In this document: in pieces, positions 53,801 through 61,112 of the stretch
Position numbering within the stretch: the stretch's first letter is position 1
How the letters are laid out: each line of letters opens with the position of its first letter
Assembly: GCA_025055175.1 (NCBI GenBank)
Contig: JANWYT010000023.1
Coordinates: 1 to 64,000 of the forward strand
Origin: Anaerolineae bacterium
GTDB lineage: Bacteria > Chloroflexota > Anaerolineae > Aggregatilineales > Phototrophicaceae
Direction: 5' to 3'
Length of the DNA stretch: 64,000 nucleotides
The notes under the pieces: generated by a model
What the model saw: the letters and a program-made list of their open reading frames with translations, nothing else
Told to the model about the DNA's origin: nothing
The model's database searches: none
Program-made: the position numbers and the translations under genes

Positions 53801-55525
53801 ATGCCGCGTATTTACCTCACGTATCGTCCAGAAGAAGGCACACGAGACGAAGCCCAGGCCATCGCTCGCCGCCTAGAGCAGGACTGGGGGCAGGGCCACG
53901 TCAGCCTCAGCCCCACCTACGATGCTGACGACATCCTAGCCTTGGCGGAGGGCGTGCGCCGCTGCGATGCTCTGCTCATGGTCATCGGCCCATTCTGGAA
54001 TCAGCTCGTCGATGAGAAGCACCGCCACATCTCGCAAGACACCACCGACTACCAGTACACCGAGTTGCTGGCAGCCCTAGAACTGAACATGTGGATCAGC
54101 GTCATCCGCCTGAGGGGCGCGCCGCCCATCCAAGCTGCCGTCTTGCCGCCCGATCTGCGCTCGCTAGCGCGCGAAGACAGCTTCAGCCTAGACATGGCCA
54201 ACCTGGACGAGGCCATGCAGGCCCTCAAAGAGCGCATTCGCTTCTCACGGCGCAAGCAGTCGCTCGCTCAGTCGGCCATCAAACCGCCGCGGCCCCTGCC
54301 TCCACTAGAAGACCCGCGCCGCGCTCCTTCTCGCGTCTATCGGCCAGAAACCAGACCCTGGTATCGCGTCAGACCGCTCGTCGCTCTGGCGCTTCTGACG
54401 ATCGTCGGCGCAGCCTTCGTCTTCCCATCCATCTCAGGCACGCCGCGCCCCTCGCTCAGGCCCACCCTCAGCATTGATGAGATACGGGCCACTGCCGACG
54501 CTGACAGCGTCACCCGCACTGCCCAGTCGCTCGCCACTGTCCACGCGCTTGCCACGCGCAGCGCAGAAGAAATGCAGGCGCGTCGCCTGTCCAGCAGCGT
54601 CCTGGCCTCGCGTCTGGCCATCAGCAGCGACACCTTGCCCAAGCTAGAGGTACTGCAAACCATGCGCGTCCCCAGGGCCGCCACCCCCGACTCGTACCGA
54701 TGGATTGTCTTCAGCGCCAACGGACGCTATCTGTTCGCGGAGCGTAGTCGAGGCTTGACGCGCTACAGCACTGCCGATGGCCAGGCCGAAACGCAGAGCC
54801 AGTTCGCTTCCAACCTCTTGCGCCTGGCTGTCCTCAACAACGGCAACTACGCCGCCCTGTTCGGCGATGGTCGCATAGCTCACGTCGAATGGACGGGCAG
54901 CATCAATCGCACGCCGCGCGTCTATGAGTTGGCCAGCAGCAACACCTCTGATGTGGCCAGCGATGGTGAACTGATCGCCCTGGGCTTCAGGGATCGCGTC
55001 GTCATCCAGCGGCCACAAGGCCAGGGATGGGTGCGGGCGCGCACCTTCCCCATCGCCAGTCGTCCTACTATCATGGTGGCCAACAGTGGCAGGGTGGCGG
55101 TGGTGACGGAGAGCGGCAGCACTCACCTGTTCGACATGACCAACGGCGAAACAATGCTCAGCGTGCCTGCCTTCGAGCCGCCGCGCCCTATCCAAGCCAT
55201 GAACCTCAGCGCCGATGGCAACGTCATCGCCCTGGCCTACGAAGATTGGGATGTGGAAGTCTTCTCCGTTACAGGTGGTCGTGTAGATCGCTTTGAGCAG
55301 CCCTCTGTCCGCGATGTGGCTCTCAACGCCGACGGCACGCTGATTGCGATAGCCAGCGAAGGCAACGGCGTCGTCCTGCGCCGCGTAGGCGATCCAGAAC
55401 AGCAGAGAGTCGTGTTCTACGATCCTGGCTTCCGCCCCGTCGGGATCAACTTCAGCCCAGATGACCGTACTTTGGTGGCCAACGACAATCAGAAAGTGAC
55501 GATTTATGGCATTCCAACTCAGTGA
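53801..55525 (+). CDS. TIR-domain membrane protein with C-terminal beta-propeller
   Basis: 574 residues. Residues 1-145 are TIR-like: RIYLTYRPEEG (beta A), CDALLMVIGPFW (beta C), then DYQYTELLAALELN, where the Glu in TEL aligns with the catalytic Glu of NAD-cleaving TIRs, and VIRLRGAPPIQA. A basic linker leads to a transmembrane helix (about 188-208, VALALLTIVGAAFVF), an Ala/Thr-rich helical stretch and a WD40/beta-propeller-like domain (about 290-574) with repeats such as DGELIALGF, DGNVIALAYEDWDVEVF, DGTLIAIASEGNGVVLRR. The TIR is then cytoplasmic and the propeller outside. It stands alone; no defence-gene neighbours are seen. Either signalling or NAD+ depletion is possible. Confidence 0.8.
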   Translation: MPRIYLTYRPEEGTRDEAQAIARRLEQDWGQGHVSLSPTYDADDILALAEGVRRCDALLMVIGPFWNQLVDEKHRHISQDTTDYQYTELLAALELNMWISVIRLRGAPPIQAAVLPPDLRSLAREDSFSLDMANLDEAMQALKERIRFSRRKQSLAQSAIKPPRPLPPLEDPRRAPSRVYRPETRPWYRVRPLVALALLTIVGAAFVFPSISGTPRPSLRPTLSIDEIRATADADSVTRTAQSLATVHALATRSAEEMQARRLSSSVLASRLAISSDTLPKLEVLQTMRVPRAATPDSYRWIVFSANGRYLFAERSRGLTRYSTADGQAETQSQFASNLLRLAVLNNGNYAALFGDGRIAHVEWTGSINRTPRVYELASSNTSDVASDGELIALGFRDRVVIQRPQGQGWVRARTFPIASRPTIMVANSGRVAVVTESGSTHLFDMTNGETMLSVPAFEPPRPIQAMNLSADGNVIALAYEDWDVEVFSVTGGRVDRFEQPSVRDVALNADGTLIAIASEGNGVVLRRVGDPEQQRVVFYDPGFRPVGINFSPDDRTLVANDNQKVTIYGIPTQ

Positions 55526-55863
55526 TTGTCGCTAGCCAAGTGAGCGACGGATGGGTAAACGCGAGGCATCACCTAGCCTAATTTGGCCTGCGTTGGTGGA
55601 CAGCCTAACCTTTGTTGGCGCTCTGCAGACGAGATATATCAGGATGGCAACGTATCTGAGTCGTCCGCTGCTGCGTGAAAGGTCGCTGCAGGGCCATTAC
55701 GCCTCATCTTGAGATCAAAAGGCGCACAGGATAGTAGCACGAAGTCAGCCCCGCCGCATTTGAGATTGAGTATCAAATCAGCAGGAACTTTCTGCTATAC
55801 TAGGCCGGCAGTTCTCCCTGTCGTTGACTCACTCACCAGATTAGCGTAAAGGACCACACACAT
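55526..55863. other. 338-bp intergenic region
   Basis: No credible gene, RNA or hairpin terminator was seen after the TIR gene. The last 110 bp hold an inverted repeat and an extended -10 for the copper chaperone gene. The remainder shows short repeats of GATA/GAT type but nothing assignable. Confidence 0.6.
55758..55801 (+). promoter_or_regulatory. Inverted repeat plus extended -10 (TGCTATACT) ahead of the PCuAC gene
   Basis: ATTTGA (55758-55763), nine bases, TCAAAT (55773-55778) forms a 6-bp inverted repeat covering the -35 position. TGC-TATACT (55793-55801) follows 14 bases later. This places a possible operator across the promoter of the copper chaperone gene. It does not match the CsoR consensus. 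Confidence 0.5.
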
Positions 55864-56892
55864 ATGAAATTCTTTCGTCTGATGAGCCTGGCGGCCCTGT
55901 CAATCGGGCTTATGAGCGCAACACAGGCGCATGAGCATCACGAAATCGTCGTCATGAACGCCTGGGCCAGGGCCACTGTCAGCGCCGAAGCAGGTACGCA
56001 GGGCGGCAAGATGAGCGGCCACAGTCATGGCAGCGGCCACGGCCATGGCGACGTGGGCAAGGTCAGCGCTGCCTACATGACCATCCGCAACGACGGCGAC
56101 CACAGCATGACGCTCATCAGCGCCAGCACGCCTCTGGCTGGCAAGGTAGAGATTCATGAGAGCAAGATGGAAGGCGACGTCATGCGCATGGCTCAGCTTG
56201 CCGAAGGCCTGACCATCACCGAGGGCGAGACGGTGGAACTCAAGCCGGGCGGCTTCCATATCATGTTGATGGACTTGCAAGTCGATTTGGTGGAAGGCAC
56301 GGCCATTCCACTCGAACTGGTCTTCAGCATGGGCGAGGGCCTTGAGCCGATGAGCGTCATGATTGGGGCGGCGGTGCTGATAGACGCCCCTGAAGCCAGC
56401 CCGCTAGAGATCACGCAAGGCTGGGTGCGTCCGACGGCCCTCAAAGAGCAAGCCCAGAGCAGTCATGGTCACGGCGGCCACGGCCACAGTCATGGTGGCC
56501 ACAGTCACGGCAGCGGCATGGGCCATGGCCATGGCAGCGGCGACATGAGCAGCGTTACGGCGGCCTATATGACCATCACCAACACTGGCGACAAACCCGT
56601 GCGCATCGTCAGCGCCAGCGCCGAAGCCGCCAAAGTGGGCTTGACCGAGATTCACGAGACGATCATGCAAGGCGACGTTATGCGCATGAACGAGCTGGCC
56701 GAGGGCCTGCTGATCGACCCTGGCCAGACCGTGGAGCTGAAGCCTGGCGGCCTGCACATCATGCTGATGGAGCTGCAAGCGCCGTTGATGGAAGGTGAAG
56801 CCATCGCGCTCACGCTCAGCCTAGACGACGGCAGCATCGTCGTGCTGGGCCTGCCCATCTACGACAAGATGGCGCTAGAACACAACCACTAA
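55864..56892 (+). CDS. Tandem PCuAC copper chaperone
   Basis: 342 residues with a signal peptide (1-22). Two PCuAC domains of about 130 residues each carry the H-M-x10-M-x21-HxM signature. In copy 1: IHESKMEGDVMRM, then GGFHIMLM. In copy 2: IHETIMQGDVMRM, then GGLHIMLM. Between the strands of each is a loop enriched in His and Gly (HSHGSGHGHGD; HGHGGHGHSHGGHSHG, about 50-66 and 190-215) that can bind more metal. PCuAC proteins hold Cu(I) outside the membrane and deliver it to cytochrome oxidase. Sco or cytochrome oxidase genes are not adjacent. A terminator follows. The duplication is clear; the partner is unknown. Confidence 0.92.
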   Translation: MKFFRLMSLAALSIGLMSATQAHEHHEIVVMNAWARATVSAEAGTQGGKMSGHSHGSGHGHGDVGKVSAAYMTIRNDGDHSMTLISASTPLAGKVEIHESKMEGDVMRMAQLAEGLTITEGETVELKPGGFHIMLMDLQVDLVEGTAIPLELVFSMGEGLEPMSVMIGAAVLIDAPEASPLEITQGWVRPTALKEQAQSSHGHGGHGHSHGGHSHGSGMGHGHGSGDMSSVTAAYMTITNTGDKPVRIVSASAEAAKVGLTEIHETIMQGDVMRMNELAEGLLIDPGQTVELKPGGLHIMLMELQAPLMEGEAIALTLSLDDGSIVVLGLPIYDKMALEHNH

Positions 56893-56902
56893 AATGACGC
56901 CT

Positions 56903-56931
56903 AAGCCCCCGTCTGCACAAGGCGGGGGCTT
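56903..56931 (+). terminator. Hairpin terminator of the PCuAC gene
   Basis: AAGCCCCCG (56903-56911) pairs perfectly with CGGGGGCTT (56923-56931) over an 11-base loop, 10 bp after the stop. The T-tract is weak (CTTCTTAAG), so it is a moderate terminator. Confidence 0.7.
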
Positions 56932-56960
56932 CTTAAGTGGACTGAGGGCAAAAGGGAGGT

Positions 56961-57209
56961 GTGCTTGGAATCGCCACGAGCGCTGACTACCGCTCCACCC
57001 GCTCCTGTCTGGTCGATCCACAGGGCAACCTGGTGGACAGCTTCCTATACGTACGGCACTGCACCTGCTACTATTGCTCAGGCTATCCAGGCTCACATGC
57101 ACCGATGAGAAAGGCGCACAGGCTGAATACTGCGGCCACTCCTGCGCACGTCGCCTGGTCGTCAGGAGTACGCCTGATGGCCGCGCCCGACAGGGGAGAA
57201 GGCGCATGA
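56961..57209 (+). pseudogene. Possible frameshifted Cys-rich small ORF
   Basis: A GTG with GGGAGGT directly before it opens a frame coding DYRSTRSCLVDPQGN and HCTCYYCSGYPG. Further down, a different frame (around 57085-57200) reads LTCTDEKGAQAEYCGHSCARRLV. Joined, they give a CxCxxC plus CxxxC zinc-finger-like protein; each alone is odd. A single frameshift near 57080-57095 would explain this, or both are spurious. Short as it is, the call is weak. Confidence 0.35.
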
Positions 57210-57252
57210 ACAAGCCGCTCATCGCCCGATTTGGTCTTCTGAGGAGGCTGCC

Positions 57253-58356
57253 ATGCCGCGCACCTTAACTCTCGCCACCGTTCAAATGGACATTCGCCCC
57301 AGCTCGCTAGAAGAGCGCCTGGAGCGCGCCGCCGCGCTCGTCCAGCAAGCCGCCGCCCAGGGCGCACAGCTCGTCGTCCTGACCGAGTTCTTCAACACGG
57401 GTTACACCTATGAAGAGACGCTCTACGAGCGCGCCGAGCGCGCCGACGGCCCAACCTTCCGCTGGCTGTTGGCCCAAGCCCAGGCCCACCAAGTCTACGT
57501 CTACGCCGCCTGGCTGGTGGTGGACGGGGATCACGCCTATGATCGCGGCGTGCTGGCCGCTCCTGATGGCCAACACTGGGCCTACGACAAGCTCTACCCC
57601 TGGGCCTGGGAACGCGCCTTCTTCCGCGAAGGCGGCCATCAGATTCGGGTGGCCCACACCCCTCTGGGCCGCATTGGCCTCATGATCTGCTGGGACGCCG
57701 CCCATGAGCAGCTGTGGCGGCGCTACGCTGGCCGAGTTGATCTGCTGCTCATCAGCTCCTGCCCGCCCAACATGCACCAGATGGTGATCGAATTCCCCGA
57801 TGGCGCGCGCTACCCCGTCAACACAGGCGACCATCACTTCGCCGATTCGGACTTGGACGCGCAAGCCGCTTGGATGGGCGTCCCCGTCGTCCATGCGGCA
57901 GGCACTGGCGCGCTGAACACGCTTCTGCCCTTGCCGCGCCAGAGCTTGGCCCTGCTGGCCATCTACAACGCCGATTTGTTGCGTCGCTTGCCCCAGGCCG
58001 ATCAAGCTGTGCTGCAGGCGCGCTGCGATCATCACGCCAAGATCGTCGATGGTGGTGGGCATGTGCTGACGCGCGCCCTAAGCGACGACGATGAGATCGC
58101 CATCGCCACCGTGACCCTACCCGATGAGACGCCCCGCCCCGATGTGCGAGCCGAACAGCCGCGCTTCCGCATATCGGCCTTGTCGCGCCTGGCGATTGAC
58201 CAGCTCAGCCAGGCGCTCATGTCTTACGCTTATGGGCGCGGTCTGCGCCGCCAGTGGGGCGCGCGCATGGCCCCGCGCGATCCGCGCACCTGGTGGTGGG
58301 GGATCAGCCTGGGGTTGGCCTTCATCGCAGGCCTGTGGGCAGCACGACGGCGCTAA
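57253..58356 (+). CDS. Nitrilase-superfamily amidohydrolase with C-terminal membrane helix
   Basis: 367 residues. The catalytic triad is intact: Glu45 in LTEFFNTG, Lys113 in YDKLYPWAW and Cys146 in ICWDAAH. These enzymes cut C-N bonds such as amides, ureas and nitriles. The AHEQLWRRYAG sequence after the Cys and a DARYPVNTGDHH-like loop are not diagnostic of a known branch. The tail (WWWGISLGLAFIAGLWAARRR, about 345-367) is a membrane helix with positive end, so the enzyme is tethered inside the cell. ATG has GAGGAGG before it. It converges on the MscS gene with a 4-bp overlap. Confidence 0.85.
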   Translation: MPRTLTLATVQMDIRPSSLEERLERAAALVQQAAAQGAQLVVLTEFFNTGYTYEETLYERAERADGPTFRWLLAQAQAHQVYVYAAWLVVDGDHAYDRGVLAAPDGQHWAYDKLYPWAWERAFFREGGHQIRVAHTPLGRIGLMICWDAAHEQLWRRYAGRVDLLLISSCPPNMHQMVIEFPDGARYPVNTGDHHFADSDLDAQAAWMGVPVVHAAGTGALNTLLPLPRQSLALLAIYNADLLRRLPQADQAVLQARCDHHAKIVDGGGHVLTRALSDDDEIAIATVTLPDETPRPDVRAEQPRFRISALSRLAIDQLSQALMSYAYGRGLRRQWGARMAPRDPRTWWWGISLGLAFIAGLWAARRR

Positions 58357-59495
58357 TCCACGTCATCGTCGGCGCGCGCTGCGCTGGCTGGGGGCAGCGC
58401 GCCGGTGTCGTTGGCCTGGTTGGGGAAGTCGCTGGGGCGCGGCGGCAACGTAGCGGGCCTGGGCTTGCTCACAAAGCCCTGCGGATCGGCGCGGAATTCG
58501 TTCAAAATGTCCATCAGGCCCAAGTTGATCTGCTCGCGCTCCAGCGTGAAGGCATTCCAATCGCGCAGGCGCACATAGCACAACACGCGGATTTGGGCAT
58601 TATTGCCGTCGTAGTTGAAGAAGGACACCACGACTGACTCGCGTTCTTCGTAGGGGCGGGCCTGGAGGAAGGCGCGAATGTGGGTCGTGAGGGCCTTCAT
58701 CTGTTCGCTGTTGGCCGCGTCGTTCACGTTCAGCAAGAAGTCCAGCCGTCGCTTGCCCAGGCGCGTCCAGTTGGCCACCTTCTCCGCCGCCAGCAGGCCG
58801 TTCGGCACGGCCACAATCGACTGATCTAGGCGGCGCAGGCGCGTCGAACGCACGCCGACTTTCTCCACCACGCCTTCGACCCCTGCCGCCACGATGTAAT
58901 CGCCCACCTCGAACAAGTTGTCGCCGACGATAGCCGTGAAGCCGAAGATGTTGGCGGCAGTATCGCGCGCCGCCAGCGAGAAGGCCAGACCGATGACGCC
59001 CAGCGAAGCGATCAGGCCGGTCACGTCGACCCCTAGGTCTTGCAGCACGATCAGCGTGCCGATGATGAGGACGAAAGTTTGGGCGATGGTGCGCAGGAAG
59101 GGCAACAACCGCGACTCGATCACGATGCCGGTGATCTGCTCCAGCGTCTCGCTGTTGAAACCGATCAGGCCGATGAGATTGTAGACCGTGGTCGTGACAG
59201 CAGCCACGATCCCCAAGCGCGCCAGCAAATTGGCGACAGTCCGCACCACTTCATCGGCGTTGAGCAAAGCCACGCCCGCCACCATCGCCAGCGCAAACAC
59301 GGTCAGGCGCACTGGGCGGCGAATGGCCTGGAAGATGGCCTTGCCGTAGTCGCTGCCGAAGTTCTCCACCCAGGCCTCCAGCGGCGCGAACAGCAGGCGG
59401 CGAATCAGACGCTGCACGATCCACACCACTACGAACAACGCCAAAAGCAGGCTCAGGCGCAAGAGCAGTTCCTGGACGAAGGGCGGCAAGGTCAT
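58353..59495 (-). CDS. MscS-family mechanosensitive channel
   Basis: About 380 residues. Four or so N-terminal transmembrane helices precede the MscS pore helix and beta domain: GVDVTGLIASLGVIGLAFSLAARDTAANIFG, then TAIVGDNLFEVGDYIV, TRLRRLDQSIVAVPNGLLAA, and a C-terminal alpha/beta domain (RLDFLLNVNDAANSEQM, REQINLGLMDIL). Channels of this type open under membrane tension and let solutes out. ATG 59495 has GGGAG about 8 nt upstream. The acidic C-terminus (ARADDDVD) may be unstructured. Convergent with the nitrilase gene. Confidence 0.9.
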   Translation of the reverse strand: MTLPPFVQELLLRLSLLLALFVVVWIVQRLIRRLLFAPLEAWVENFGSDYGKAIFQAIRRPVRLTVFALAMVAGVALLNADEVVRTVANLLARLGIVAAVTTTVYNLIGLIGFNSETLEQITGIVIESRLLPFLRTIAQTFVLIIGTLIVLQDLGVDVTGLIASLGVIGLAFSLAARDTAANIFGFTAIVGDNLFEVGDYIVAAGVEGVVEKVGVRSTRLRRLDQSIVAVPNGLLAAEKVANWTRLGKRRLDFLLNVNDAANSEQMKALTTHIRAFLQARPYEERESVVVSFFNYDGNNAQIRVLCYVRLRDWNAFTLEREQINLGLMDILNEFRADPQGFVSKPRPATLPPRPSDFPNQANDTGALPPASAARADDDVD

Positions 59496-59609
59496 AACGC
59501 ATACTCCCATGCGATGGCAGAGCGATCAGCTTGATTATAACATCAGCGCGCACAAGCCAGGATTGGAGGAGCCGCCTCGCGCAGACAACCTTCAGCCACG
59601 CCTCGTTGA

Positions 59610-59646
59610 TTGACAAACCCTGTGATAGAATCAACATAGATTGTTG
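59610..59646 (+). promoter_or_regulatory. Promoter and CAACA/TGTTG inverted repeat of the HTH-citrate synthase gene
   Basis: TTGACA (59610-59615) is a good -35; the -10 (ACATAG about 18 bp on) is imperfect. CAACA (59632-59636), five bases, TGTTG (59642-59646) overlaps it. The protein's own HTH domain could bind this site. Confidence 0.45.
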
Positions 59647-59664
59647 TGATGGAGAGGCGGCTCA

Positions 59665-60897
59665 ATGTCTGCTAAGGAACGCTATCTGTCGGCCAGCGAG
59701 GCGGCCAGCGCCCTGGGCGTCAGCATGCAAACGCTCTACGCTTATGTGAGCCGAGGCCTGATCCGCTCTGAAGCGGGTCATGGTCGTCAGCGTCGCTATC
59801 GCGCCGACGACGTGCAGCGCCTCTTGGCGCGCAAAGAACTGCGTCGCAGCGCCGACTTAAGCGTCGAAGATGCCCTCTACTGGGGCGCGCCCCTGCTGGA
59901 CTCGGCTTTGACGCTGATTGAAGAGGGGCAAGTCTACTACCGTGGGCGCAAAGTGGCCGATTTGGCGGCACAGCACAGCTTTGAAGAAGTGGCAGCGCTG
60001 TTGTGGACGGGCGACCCCAGCCAGGCCCAAGCCTTGTTTCAGTTGGCGGATGAGCGGATCATCAATGGGCGCTACGAGACCATCTTGCTGCATTTGGAAG
60101 TCGATGGTCTTGACCTGCTGCCACTGCACAGCCTGCAAAGCATGTTGCCACTGGCCAGCCTGGAAGACCCCTCGGCCTACGATTTGCGGGCGACCACCGT
60201 CGCCCAGAGTGGAGCGCGCATTCTGCGCCTGATGGGCCATTCGCTGGTGGGCGAGATTGCCGCAGATCGCAACCTGGCCGATGCTTTGCAGCAAGGCTGG
60301 TGTCCTGAAGATGAGAGCGCAGCGACCATCTTCAATTGCGCCCTGATCGCCTGCGCCGATCATGAGCTGAACGCTTCGACCTTCGCTGCGCGCGTCGCGG
60401 CCTCTACTGGCGCCAACCCTTACGCCGTCGTCACAGCTGGGCTGGCGGCCCTGGGCGGCGTCAAGCATGGTGGCTACACGGAGCGCGTCGAAAGCTTGTT
60501 CCAGGGGGTAGAGTCGCCTGCTCAGCTGCGCGAGAGCCTGACCCAGCGGCTGCGACGTGGAGAAGACATCCCCGGCTTTGGCCATCATCTCTACCCGCAG
60601 GGCGACCCGCGAGCTGTCCTGATTCTGGAGAGCTTAGCTCGCAGTCAGGCCGACAAGCCCGCCTTTGCCCTGGTACAGACAGCTATCGAAGCCGCCGAGC
60701 AGGTCATCGGCGAACGGCCTACGCTGGATTTTGCCCTAGCAGCGCTGGCCCTGACTCTGGGCCTGCCACGCGGCAGCGCTCTGGCCCTATTCGCCCTAGG
60801 TCGGACAGCCGGATGGATTGGCCACGCCATCGAACAGTATGCCGCCGACCGCATGATCCGCCCGCGCGCCCGCTACAGCGGCGAGCTGCCACACTAG
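59665..60897 (+). CDS. Citrate synthase-like protein with N-terminal HTH (MerR-like) domain
   Basis: 410 residues. Residues 1-70: YLSASEAASALGVSMQTLYAYVSRGLIRSE, a winged HTH of the MerR/excisionase type. Residues about 80-410 are a citrate synthase fold with its active-site residues: His233 (ADHELNAST), His307 (GFGHHLY) and Asp355 (PTLDFALAA). CoA and substrate loop GGVKHGGYTER and helix motifs are typical of the family. The gene is shared in Chloroflexota and actinobacteria as an HTH-fused citrate/2-methylcitrate synthase-like protein. It may be a metabolite-sensing regulator or an enzyme that also binds DNA. Start ATG has GGAGAGGCGG before it. No citrate-cycle neighbours. Confidence 0.88.
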   Translation: MSAKERYLSASEAASALGVSMQTLYAYVSRGLIRSEAGHGRQRRYRADDVQRLLARKELRRSADLSVEDALYWGAPLLDSALTLIEEGQVYYRGRKVADLAAQHSFEEVAALLWTGDPSQAQALFQLADERIINGRYETILLHLEVDGLDLLPLHSLQSMLPLASLEDPSAYDLRATTVAQSGARILRLMGHSLVGEIAADRNLADALQQGWCPEDESAATIFNCALIACADHELNASTFAARVAASTGANPYAVVTAGLAALGGVKHGGYTERVESLFQGVESPAQLRESLTQRLRRGEDIPGFGHHLYPQGDPRAVLILESLARSQADKPAFALVQTAIEAAEQVIGERPTLDFALAALALTLGLPRGSALALFALGRTAGWIGHAIEQYAADRMIRPRARYSGELPH

Positions 60898-61069
60898 GGC
60901 TGCCCTGAACCCTATAGCTTGTCAGGGTCAACGTGTGAATGCTCGCGGCCCTCAGGCCCTCAGCTCATATTCTGGACAGATTGGAAGACTCAAGAGTGGT
61001 CGAGGGGGAGCATCACGCGATAGGCTCGATAACTCGTGCCTGTCCAATGAAATCATGCCTCAAACCGAA

Positions 61070-61075
61070 TATAAT
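61070..61075 (+). promoter_or_regulatory. Putative -10 (TATAAT) of recD2
   Basis: A perfect TATAAT is 37 bp before the ATG at 61113. No clear -35 is present. Confidence 0.5.
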
Positions 61076-61112
61076 GTTGTCAAAGAGTTCGTAATAGCCC
61101 CAAGCCGATTGT

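Noticed and set aside
55526-55863. Riboswitch or small RNA upstream of the copper chaperone
   Set aside because: No conserved fold or terminator-antiterminator pair could be recognised by eye.
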